The translations under genes and the position numbers were made by a program. Under the pieces are notes generated by a model. That model ran no database searches. It was not told where the DNA came from and was given only the letters and a program-made list of their open reading frames with translations. From positions 3,407,555 through 3,471,554 of the forward strand of contig NZ_CP024091.1 in assembly GCF_002736205.1 (NCBI RefSeq): a stretch of DNA of 64,000 bases, in the 5' to 3' direction. Source of the DNA: Pedobacter ginsengisoli. GTDB taxonomy: Bacteria; Bacteroidota; Bacteroidia; Sphingobacteriales; Sphingobacteriaceae. Shown here in pieces: positions 37,059 to 44,496 of this stretch; the stretch's first letter is position 1; every line of letters begins with the position of its first letter.

Positions 37059-37793
37059 ATGAATTTCACCAATTTTGGCAGGTACCTACTTTTATTGAAA
37101 GCGGTATTTAGAAAGCCCGAAAAGTTTAAAATATACTTGAAGGCCATCTTTAAACAAATGGATTTTGTAGGTGTAGGCTCTCTTGGGCTTATTGCTATCA
37201 TTTCTACTTTTATAGGAGCGGTAATGACACTACAAATTGCTTTCCAGCTAGTTAGCGACTTCATTCCTAAAACCATTATTGGCTCTGTAAATAGGGACTC
37301 CAGTATTCTTGAGCTTAGTCCTACCATTACTGCAATTGTTCTGGCCGGTAAAATCGGATCTGCTATTTCATCTGAAATTGGGACAATGCGCGTTAGTGAG
37401 CAGATTGATGCATTAGAGATCATGGGCATTAACTCTCCCGGTTATCTGATACTTCCTAAAATTATTGCAGGTATTACCATGGTTCCTCTATTGGTAATTA
37501 TGTCTATGTTTTTAAGCATTACCGGCGGATACATTGGCGGAACTTTATCTGGAGCGGTTTCTCCTGCCGAATACATCCAGGGTATCACTACCGATTTCAA
37601 TCCATACACTATTACCGTTGCACTTGTAAAGGCTTTTGTATTTGGTTTTATCATAACATCTGTTCCTGCGTACGAAGGTTTTTATGTGAAAGGTGGCGCC
37701 CTTGAAGTTGCCCAGGCAAGTACCAGAGCTGTGGTTGTTAGCTGTATAACTATATTGGCATGTGATTACATTGTAACCCAGTTATTATTATGA
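37059..37793 (+). CDS. mlaE: MlaE family lipid ABC transporter permease
   Basis: This is a 244-residue inner-membrane permease of the MlaE/YrbE family that moves phospholipids between inner and outer membrane. Family markers include VGSLGLIAIISTFIGAVMTLQ, the conserved IVLAGKIGSAISSEIGTMRV and EQIDALEIMGINSPGYLILP. Five to six hydrophobic segments are visible. The start codon is the only good ATG. Its last four bases overlap the ATPase gene. A substrate-binding MlaD gene, usually encoded nearby in other bacteria, does not follow; a methyltransferase gene does instead. Confidence 0.95.
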   Translation: MNFTNFGRYLLLLKAVFRKPEKFKIYLKAIFKQMDFVGVGSLGLIAIISTFIGAVMTLQIAFQLVSDFIPKTIIGSVNRDSSILELSPTITAIVLAGKIGSAISSEIGTMRVSEQIDALEIMGINSPGYLILPKIIAGITMVPLLVIMSMFLSITGGYIGGTLSGAVSPAEYIQGITTDFNPYTITVALVKAFVFGFIITSVPAYEGFYVKGGALEVAQASTRAVVVSCITILACDYIVTQLLL

Positions 37794-38542
37794 TTGAGAT
37801 TAAGGACATACACAAATCGTTTGGCAGCAACAAAGTACTACAGGGAATTTCCGGTAAGTTTGAAGCTGGTGTAACTAACCTGATCATTGGAGGCTCGGGC
37901 TCCGGTAAAACTACTTTACTTAAATGTATGATCGGCTTGCATCATCCTGAACAAGGAAGTGTGGAATACGATGGGCGTGAGTTTACTTCGATGAATTTCG
38001 AAGAAAAGATAGAGATTAGAAAGGAAATAGGGATGCTATTCCAGGGATCGGCATTATTTGATTCGATGACTGTTGAAGAGAACATTATGTTTCCCTTAAA
38101 TATGTTTACAGATCAGGACCGAAAAGAAAAGCTGGAACGCGTAAATTTTTGTCTGGAGCGGGTAAATCTTGAAGGAAAAAATAAACTTTTCCCCGCTGAA
38201 CTTTCTGGTGGTATGAAAAAACGTGTGGGTATTGCCCGCGCTATTGCCATGAACCCGAAGTATTTGTTTGTGGATGAGCCCAACTCAGGCCTTGATCCAA
38301 AAACTTCGATTGTAATTGATGAATTGATTAAAGAACTTACTGAAGAATACAATACAACAACCATAGTAGTTACCCATGACATGAACTCTGTTATGGGTAT
38401 TGGGGACTATATTCTTTTCTTGCACGAGGGCAAGAAATTCTGGGAAGGATCTAACAAAGAGATTGCCCATACTGACATTCAAGAACTAAATGATTTCGTT
38501 TTTGCAAGCCGATTTATGAAGGCTGCAAAAGGAAAGTTTTAA
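37790..38542 (+). CDS. mlaF: MlaF family lipid ABC transporter ATP-binding protein
   Basis: This is a 250-residue ABC ATPase. Walker A is GGSGSGKTT (about residues 34-42), the signature is LSGGMKKRVGIARAIA, Walker B is YLFVDEPNSGLDP and the switch His is in VTHDM. The sequence resembles MlaF more than generic ABC proteins in the stretch MIGLHHPEQGSVEYDG and FQGSALFDSMTVEENIMFPL. It overlaps the permease gene by four bases (ATGA), so it is its partner. It provides energy for lipid transport at the inner membrane. Confidence 0.94.
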   Translation: MIEIKDIHKSFGSNKVLQGISGKFEAGVTNLIIGGSGSGKTTLLKCMIGLHHPEQGSVEYDGREFTSMNFEEKIEIRKEIGMLFQGSALFDSMTVEENIMFPLNMFTDQDRKEKLERVNFCLERVNLEGKNKLFPAELSGGMKKRVGIARAIAMNPKYLFVDEPNSGLDPKTSIVIDELIKELTEEYNTTTIVVTHDMNSVMGIGDYILFLHEGKKFWEGSNKEIAHTDIQELNDFVFASRFMKAAKGKF

Positions 38543-38551
38543 TATATTATT

Positions 38552-39436
38552 ATGATAAGCCTGCTAACACCCACGCATTGGAAAGATTATGAGCTGATTG
38601 ATTGTGGTGATTTTGAAAAATTAGAACGTTTTGGCAATCTGGTATTATCCAGACCTGAGCCGCAAGCCGTATGGAAAAAAACCTTGTCCGAACAAGAATG
38701 GAAAAAACAAATTAACATCCGATTTAAAGGTCGTTCTGCAACTTCTGGAGAATGGATTAAGAGTGCCGCACACTTACCGGACCGATGGAATGTTGAGTAC
38801 AAAAACGATGATGTAAGCATTAATCTTCGCTTAGGATTAACCTCATTTAAGCATGTGGGTGTATTTCCTGAACAAGCAGTGAATTGGGATTACATCTCTT
38901 CGTCAATAAAGAAATTTAAAACCCGAAGCCCTAAAGTATTAAACTTATTTGCATATACAGGAGCCGCTTCTTTAATTGCTAAGGCTGCCGGAGCAGACAC
39001 AACCCATGTGGACTCCATTAAACAAGTAGTAAATTGGGCAAACGAAAACCAAGAGCTTTCTAAACTTAAAGATGTACGCTGGGTGGTTGAAGATGCCTTA
39101 AAGTTTGTAAAAAGAGAACTTAAACGCGGTAAAAAATATAATGGGATAATACTAGATCCTCCGGCCTTTGGTCATGGCCCGAATGGCGAAAAATGGAAAC
39201 TGGAAGACCATATTCAGGAAATGATGCAGGATGTTGTACAATTGCTTGATGAAGAAGAACATTTCCTGATCTTAAATACTTACTCATTAGGTTTTTCTTC
39301 CGTTATCGTAGAGAATCTAATTAAAACTTCATTTCCTCAGGTTAAAAATCTTGAAACTGGAGAATTGTATTTGCAGGCAACCTCGGGCATTAAATTGCCT
39401 TTGGGAGTATTCGGCAAGTTCAATACTTTTAAATAA
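38552..39436 (+). CDS. Class I SAM-dependent methyltransferase (RlmI/rRNA methyltransferase-like)
   Basis: This is a 294-residue methyltransferase. The SAM-binding glycine-rich strand reads VLNLFAYTGAASLIAKAAGA (about residues 129-148), the acidic end of strand two is HVDSIKQVV, and the catalytic-site motif is LDPPAFGHGPNGEKW. This layout is that of the RlmI-like group that methylates C5 of cytosines in rRNA, although the PUA domain of RlmI is absent. The target is therefore only inferred. It begins 9 bases after mlaF and is probably on the same transcript, although its role is unrelated. A hairpin terminator follows its stop codon. Confidence 0.85.
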   Translation: MISLLTPTHWKDYELIDCGDFEKLERFGNLVLSRPEPQAVWKKTLSEQEWKKQINIRFKGRSATSGEWIKSAAHLPDRWNVEYKNDDVSINLRLGLTSFKHVGVFPEQAVNWDYISSSIKKFKTRSPKVLNLFAYTGAASLIAKAAGADTTHVDSIKQVVNWANENQELSKLKDVRWVVEDALKFVKRELKRGKKYNGIILDPPAFGHGPNGEKWKLEDHIQEMMQDVVQLLDEEEHFLILNTYSLGFSSVIVENLIKTSFPQVKNLETGELYLQATSGIKLPLGVFGKFNTFK

Positions 39437-39447
39437 ACAATATAAAT

Positions 39448-39475
39448 AAGGCGCTGGGACCTAAACCAGCGCCTT
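39448..39475. terminator. Hairpin between convergent methyltransferase and hemS genes
   Basis: AAGGCGCTGG (39448-39457) pairs perfectly with CCAGCGCCTT (39466-39475) across an eight-base loop. It lies 11 bases after the methyltransferase stop and 50 bases beyond the HemS-like stop on the other strand. It lacks a long T-run, but the strong GC stem in an AT-rich spacer fits a bidirectional terminator. Confidence 0.7.
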
Positions 39476-39525
39476 CAAACACACTTAAACCCAGTAACAC
39501 CTTACTGCTTAAGTTTCTTTCGCTG

Positions 39526-40554
39526 TTACGCAATTACAGCTAATTCATTTGCTATCACTCTCCAATTCTCATTTTCTGGAATACCAGGTTTACGTTTTCC
39601 AAAAAACTGAACAATGATGTTTCCATCTTTATCAAATACCTCTATGCTGGTTACAATACCGTCATCTGTTGGCTTTTTAACCAGCCATATATTTGCAATG
39701 CCATCTTCTCTAAGGTGCATGTTAAATTCTGTATCCAAAACATTAAACCACGGACCCGTTTGAAGAAGCTTCTTTACAAGACCTGTATGAATCTGAATGC
39801 AACCAGGGTTTGAGGTAAAGACCATTATTTCAAGGTCTGTTTCTGAGGCTTTGGTTAAAATTGCTTTTAAAGAATCGGTTGTAATTTGTACGGCATGGCC
39901 TTCTGGTGCCAAACGCAAACCCTGTGTACGACTTAGTCCATAACCTCTTAGTAAACCATGAAAATCGTGCGTATCCTTTAATGCCAACCATTCCTTTTTA
40001 AATGCTTCTACATCAACTTCCAGATCTGGCTTTTCTTCTACAACTGTTTTCTCTGTAACTATTTCTAGTTCAGCAGTCTGATCTTCTGCAGTATATTTTT
40101 TAACCAATGCACTATAGGCATCCGTCTCACTCTTGTCTGTTAAATAGATCTTATGTATAGCCTCACCATCTTTACCAAAAAACTGCAGACTTTTACGGTC
40201 ATTCTCATTAACCGCAAATGCCGATTTCCATGCACTCATAAACAATCTCAAATCGATATCAGGATTTACAGCCAATCCCATCATGCCTTTAAAAGAAACT
40301 TTTTTATAGATTCCTTTCCGTTCATGAACACAAAAGTCGTTACGCGTCAAAGCCATTACATACCCTAAACTTTCAACATCTTTTAAGATTTCCTGGAACT
40401 GATCCTGCAAACGGATAGCCGTTGAATTTACAGTTGTTGCAATTAACTCCGCTTCGCTGGCACCAAGTTGCTTTGCTGCATCTCTGATACGGACTTTTGG
40501 GTTTTCTATTTTAAATGCTTCCCATTGGCTTTTTAAATCTAAAATCTTTTCCAT
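39526..40554 (-). CDS. hemS: HemS/ChuX-like hemin-degrading or heme-trafficking protein
   Basis: This is a 342-residue cytoplasmic protein that receives heme after uptake and releases iron or passes on heme. Two homologous halves (about 1-160 and 175-342) are typical of HemS/ChuS. The first ends in VFFGKDGEAIHKIYLTD-like LQFFGKDGEAIHKIYL and the second in VEVFDKDGNIIVQFFGKRKPG. The N-terminus begins with KSQWEAFKIENPKVRIRDAAKQLG, as in the family. The axial His near position 196 of E. coli ChuS cannot be matched with certainty here. It is the last gene of the hemin operon, 55 bases after hmuV, and ends at a convergent terminator. Confidence 0.92.
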   Translation of the reverse strand: MEKILDLKSQWEAFKIENPKVRIRDAAKQLGASEAELIATTVNSTAIRLQDQFQEILKDVESLGYVMALTRNDFCVHERKGIYKKVSFKGMMGLAVNPDIDLRLFMSAWKSAFAVNENDRKSLQFFGKDGEAIHKIYLTDKSETDAYSALVKKYTAEDQTAELEIVTEKTVVEEKPDLEVDVEAFKKEWLALKDTHDFHGLLRGYGLSRTQGLRLAPEGHAVQITTDSLKAILTKASETDLEIMVFTSNPGCIQIHTGLVKKLLQTGPWFNVLDTEFNMHLREDGIANIWLVKKPTDDGIVTSIEVFDKDGNIIVQFFGKRKPGIPENENWRVIANELAVIA

Positions 40555-40609
40555 TTTATCCTATTTTATTAATTCGTTCTATTTTTAATTCACTTTGTAA
40601 TTATCTCTT

Positions 40610-41392
40610 TTAGCTAACACTTGTTGCTGGTATAACAAGCGGACAATTGTAATCTTCGCAGGCCATAAGCTTTACTTTGATACTAAAAGTCTCGTGAATA
40701 TTGTCGCAATTGATCACTTCTACGGGCATCCCTTCTGCAACCTTTTTTCCATTTTTCAGCATCAATATTCTATCTGCAAAGCGCGATGCATAATTGATAT
40801 CATGCAATATGCAGATGACACAATATCCTTTGTCGGCCAGTTTACGCGCCAGTACCATAATCTGTTGTTGAAACTGAATATCCAAACCGTTTGTGGGCTC
40901 ATCTAATAATAGGCAAGCATTTGGGTTATCATAAACCTGAGCAATAACCCTGGCCAACTGGACTCTTTGCTGCTCTCCACCTGAAAGCGTGTTATAATCG
41001 CGGCCCGACAAATGACTTATTCCTGTATCCTGCATCACTCTTCTTACTACTCCAAAATCATTAGAAGCAGGTTTCTGATCAAAATGAGGATAGCGTCCCA
41101 TCATCACCAGTTCATCAACAACAAAAGAAACAGAAAGGGTATTGTGCTGGGAAAGCACAGCTCTTGCCTTTGCGAGATCTTCGAGCCTATAATTCATCAA
41201 CTCTTTTCCTTTAATAAAAACTTTACCTGCTGATGGTCTTATTTCTCTGCAAAGCAATTTCATCAAAGTACTTTTACCAGCTCCATTAGCACCCAAAACA
41301 GCAAGCATTTCGCCTGAATGAGCTTCAAAACTCAAACCATCAACCAGCTTTCTATTTCCTACTTTATATGTCAGTTCTTCTACTCGGATCAT
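40610..41392 (-). CDS. hmuV: Hemin ABC transporter ATP-binding protein HmuV
   Basis: This is a 260-residue ATPase of the FecCD-type importer. Walker A is GANGAGKST (about residues 34-42), the signature is LSGGEQQRVQLARVIA, Walker B is CLLLDEPTNGLD and the switch His is in ILHDIN. The gene starts immediately after the stop codon of hmuU (TAG then ATG with no gap), so they are coupled. It energises import of heme across the inner membrane. The final residues carry a DYNCPLVIPATS tail usual for this family. Confidence 0.95.
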   Translation of the reverse strand: MIRVEELTYKVGNRKLVDGLSFEAHSGEMLAVLGANGAGKSTLMKLLCREIRPSAGKVFIKGKELMNYRLEDLAKARAVLSQHNTLSVSFVVDELVMMGRYPHFDQKPASNDFGVVRRVMQDTGISHLSGRDYNTLSGGEQQRVQLARVIAQVYDNPNACLLLDEPTNGLDIQFQQQIMVLARKLADKGYCVICILHDINYASRFADRILMLKNGKKVAEGMPVEVINCDNIHETFSIKVKLMACEDYNCPLVIPATSVS

Positions 41393-42439
41393 CTACAGGT
41401 TGTTTTTATTTTTCTCAGAAATAATAATATATATAAACACAGGCACACCAATCATTGCAGTTAATATCCCTATAGGAAGTTCTGCAGGTGCAACTATAGT
41501 CCTTGCAATCAGATCCGCCCCAGTTAATAAAGCGCCACCCAATAATGCAGAGCCTGGAATTACAATTCTATGATCTGCAGTAAATGTCATCCTTATTATA
41601 TGCGGAATAATTAGCCCTATAAATCCGATAATTCCTGCCATGGCTACAGAAGCACCTACGGCCATAGTGGCAAGGATAATGATCATCCGTTTAACTACTT
41701 TAACATTTATACCCATATGCAATGCCTGAGATTCTCCAAGTACCAATGCATTTAAAGATTTGGCAAAGAACGGAAGTATGATAATAGGGATTAAAACAAA
41801 TGGTAGCAATGCACTTACTGTTTGCCAGCTGGCACCCCCTAAACTTCCAAGGTTCCAAAAAGTAATGTTTCTCAATTGTGCATCGGTTGCAAGGTAAGTC
41901 ATTAATCCAATAAATGAATTTGCCAATGCATTTATTGCTAATCCTGCAAGTAATAAAGTTGTAATAACGGTTTTACCGTTCTTCATCGCAATGCGATAAA
42001 CCATCATTGTTGTAACACCGGCACCAATAAATGCTGCAATCGATAAAGCGTAAAAATTTAACGTACCTGTAAGATTCTTAAAAATATTGATTTCGAGCAC
42101 AATCATAATTACAGCAAATAATGTAGCACCAGACGATATTCCTATTAAACCAGGCTCGGCAAGCGGATTACGAAACAGGCCCTGAATAACAGCACCCGAA
42201 ACACCCAATGCAGCTCCAATAAGACTACCTAATAATACTCTTGGCAAACGAAGGTTAAAAAAAACAGAAGCCTGTTGCGAAGTAAAACCCTGATGGTCGG
42301 ACAGCCTTGTATGGTAACTTATGATAGATAACAGTTCCGAGAAACTGATATCTACAGCACCAATGCAAGAAGAAAAAACCATTATTACAATCAGAATTAC
42401 CGAAAGCAACACAACAATATATCCTGTTTTTTTGATCAC
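41393..42439 (-). CDS. hmuU: Hemin ABC transporter permease HmuU (FecCD family)
   Basis: This is a 348-residue permease with about ten membrane helices, of normal FecCD/BtuC length. Signature segments are LRLPRVLLGSLIGAALGVSGAVIQGLFRNPLAEPGLIGISSGA read in parts (LGVSGAVIQGLFRNPLAEPG), FWNLGSLGGASW and IIGFIGLIIPHIIRM. It forms the inner-membrane channel for heme with HmuV and the periplasmic HmuT. It lies 9 bases after hmuT and is followed at once by hmuV. Confidence 0.95.
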   Translation of the reverse strand: MIKKTGYIVVLLSVILIVIMVFSSCIGAVDISFSELLSIISYHTRLSDHQGFTSQQASVFFNLRLPRVLLGSLIGAALGVSGAVIQGLFRNPLAEPGLIGISSGATLFAVIMIVLEINIFKNLTGTLNFYALSIAAFIGAGVTTMMVYRIAMKNGKTVITTLLLAGLAINALANSFIGLMTYLATDAQLRNITFWNLGSLGGASWQTVSALLPFVLIPIIILPFFAKSLNALVLGESQALHMGINVKVVKRMIIILATMAVGASVAMAGIIGFIGLIIPHIIRMTFTADHRIVIPGSALLGGALLTGADLIARTIVAPAELPIGILTAMIGVPVFIYIIISEKNKNNL

Positions 42440-42448
42440 CCTTGTGTT

Positions 42449-43321
42449 CTATTTTACCGCTTCGTTAATTTTACCAGACAACTCAGATATTGCCTTACCC
42501 AAGCGCAAGCCGAAACCTGTTAACAAGGTTCCGTCCATTGTGATAAACTTCTTGTTTTTGCCCGCATTTGTTTGCGAGATTCCTTGAACAGTTTGCAAAC
42601 CTTGTGTACCGCCCAAACTTTGCAAACCATCATCAAACAACAAAATCACATCCGGATTGGCTTTAACAAGTGCTTCGGAGGTTAAGGGTTTGTACTCAGA
42701 AAATCCTGTAACTGCATTTTGTGCTCCGGCTAGTTCAATTACTTTATCAACCTGTGTACCTAAACCACCAACCATCATTGTTCCGGTGCCACGGGCATAA
42801 ATAAATAAAACTTTAGCTTTTTTATGGGTTATTTGTTTTTGAGCGGATGCTACTTCGGCATCGAATACTTTAATTAAGGAATCTGCTGTGGCTTGCTTCA
42901 ATAAACTATCACCAACTGAACGAATTAAATTTATAGTTCCATCTACAGAAAACTCTTGTTTAAACAAAAGCAGTTTAATACCAGCAGTTTTAAACTGCGC
43001 CGCAAGTTGTGGAGATACTTCTTTATCCATTGCAACAACTATATTAGGTTGAAGCGACAAGACACCTTCAACATTAATCTTACTATTATGACCAACCTTA
43101 GGTCTGCTTTTCAGGCTTTCTGGATAACTGCTTGTTATATCCGTTCCTACTATATTTTTCTCCAGGCCCAATCCGGCAACTATTTCACTTATAGTCCCAT
43201 TCAAAGAAACGATTTTCACACTATCCGGCAATTGGTTGCCTGTGTTATTTTCGGTAGTGTTTCTACATGCACTAAACATGGCTACAGCTACTGCAAGCAT
43301 TATTATTTTTTTCATAATCAA
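42449..43321 (-). CDS. hmuT: Hemin-binding periplasmic protein HmuT
   Basis: This is a 290-residue heme-binding protein of the BtuF/FepB-type class III fold. The N-terminus MIMKKIIMLAVAVAMFSAC has a lipobox (FSAC), so it is a lipoprotein. The central parts read IVSLNGTISEIVAGLGLEKN, VEGVLSLQPNIVVAMDKEV and PLTSEALVKANPDVILLFDDG, all usual in HmuT. It delivers heme to HmuUV. A strong hairpin lies 15 bases upstream of its start, between it and hmuY. A second ATG six bases downstream is an equally good start. Confidence 0.92.
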   Translation of the reverse strand: MIMKKIIMLAVAVAMFSACRNTTENNTGNQLPDSVKIVSLNGTISEIVAGLGLEKNIVGTDITSSYPESLKSRPKVGHNSKINVEGVLSLQPNIVVAMDKEVSPQLAAQFKTAGIKLLLFKQEFSVDGTINLIRSVGDSLLKQATADSLIKVFDAEVASAQKQITHKKAKVLFIYARGTGTMMVGGLGTQVDKVIELAGAQNAVTGFSEYKPLTSEALVKANPDVILLFDDGLQSLGGTQGLQTVQGISQTNAGKNKKFITMDGTLLTGFGLRLGKAISELSGKINEAVK

Positions 43322-43336
43322 TGTTTAAAAAGAGGA

Positions 43337-43356
43337 GCTTTCGGGGGGCCGAAAGC
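43337..43356 (-). terminator. Intercistronic hairpin between hmuY and hmuT
   Basis: On the transcribed strand GCTTTCGG and CCGAAAGC form an eight-base perfect stem with a CCCC loop, followed after four bases by CTTTTT. It lies 30 bases after the hmuY stop and 15 bases before the hmuT start. It may act as a partial terminator or as a processing barrier, so that receptor and HmuY are made in excess over the inner-membrane transporter. Confidence 0.65.
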
Positions 43357-43386
43357 ATCCTTATCTAACCAAACTAAACCAAACTT

Positions 43387-44469
43387 TTATCCTTTTTTAA
43401 CTAGCTTATATTCAACCACTGGCTTACCACGAACCCCGCCATCACTCGCATGAAAACTATTAAATTTCAATTTGTATATGTTACCGGCACCATCTTTAAT
43501 AAGATAAAATGAATCGGTTTTTACACCTATAGCAGTACCGGTAGTATTTCTCCACTTATCCCCAATTACATCTCTGTTTGAACTAAATGTTGAAGCGCTA
43601 AGGTTTGACTCAGAAAAATTCGCATAACTTACTACCGAAGTTTTAATTTGAGCTACCTGAACACCATTAAGACTATTCGTGAACACTATATCAGAAAAAC
43701 CATAAGGAAAAATACCATCCTCATTTGTTCCATAATACATGGTCCAGGTCCAAACTAAATCCCAGTTGGTTTTTACAGGCTCAACATTTACTGTTTTCCC
43801 ATCACTAAGAGAGAAAAAGCTATAATTAGAATTTGCATCTTTAACAATATCAACAGATTTAAAAGTAGTCTCCTTAAGCTTAGCATATTGTAAAGTATAT
43901 CCGTTTGCCTTACGCAAAACCCTTACTTTATAAACAGTCTCTGCACTTATTACCGCGGTGTGGCTACCACCAACCGGACTAACCAGATATACTTTGTTTT
44001 CTGAATCGGTTGCCGAAATGGTTTCAATTGCTGTCTTATTCAAAATACTAACCTCTCTTGGATCATCAAACTTCTTAAATTCCATTTCTCCCTTAGCTCC
44101 TGTTTCACCTAAAGCTATTGTTAAGTCTGAAAGATTAAAGTCTGCTTCAGTTACTGCATTTAAGTCTGTCTTATTTATTTTTTTCGCCGATGCACCGGAT
44201 GTCCCATTCAAAATTACTTTAAAATCATTACCAGAATAGAACCCTAATGTCCAGCTATTACGAAGCACTGCTACTTGCTGAGCTCCACTTAAATCTACAT
44301 AAACGCTATTCGCAGCACTACTGCCTGCTTCAGCTCCGGCTATTCCATTTAGGGTAAGCGTTGTTCCCTCAGACACTGGAACCTCGACTATAGGGTCATC
44401 ATCTTTACTGCAAGAAGCAAAACTTATAGTAAAACATAATAGGGCAATGAGTTTTGTAATTTTATTCAT
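43387..44469 (-). CDS. hmuY: HmuY family heme-binding lipoprotein
   Basis: This is a 360-residue outer-membrane lipoprotein of the HmuY (HmuY_like) family, which captures heme from host or environmental hemoproteins and hands it to the TonB receptor. Its signal ends in the lipobox FASC at residue 20, followed by SKDDD. Typical family segments are NSWTLGFYSGNDFKVILNGTSGASAKKINKTDL and the repeated beta-strand pattern with WDLVWTWTMYY, read in parts. It is longer than Porphyromonas HmuY (about 216 residues), as in many environmental Bacteroidota. It lies 27 bases after the receptor gene. The axial His pair of Porphyromonas HmuY was not located, so heme ligation may differ. Confidence 0.87.
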   Translation of the reverse strand: MNKITKLIALLCFTISFASCSKDDDPIVEVPVSEGTTLTLNGIAGAEAGSSAANSVYVDLSGAQQVAVLRNSWTLGFYSGNDFKVILNGTSGASAKKINKTDLNAVTEADFNLSDLTIALGETGAKGEMEFKKFDDPREVSILNKTAIETISATDSENKVYLVSPVGGSHTAVISAETVYKVRVLRKANGYTLQYAKLKETTFKSVDIVKDANSNYSFFSLSDGKTVNVEPVKTNWDLVWTWTMYYGTNEDGIFPYGFSDIVFTNSLNGVQVAQIKTSVVSYANFSESNLSASTFSSNRDVIGDKWRNTTGTAIGVKTDSFYLIKDGAGNIYKLKFNSFHASDGGVRGKPVVEYKLVKKG

Positions 44470-44496
44470 GATTTTATACTTGTTATAATTAATAAT

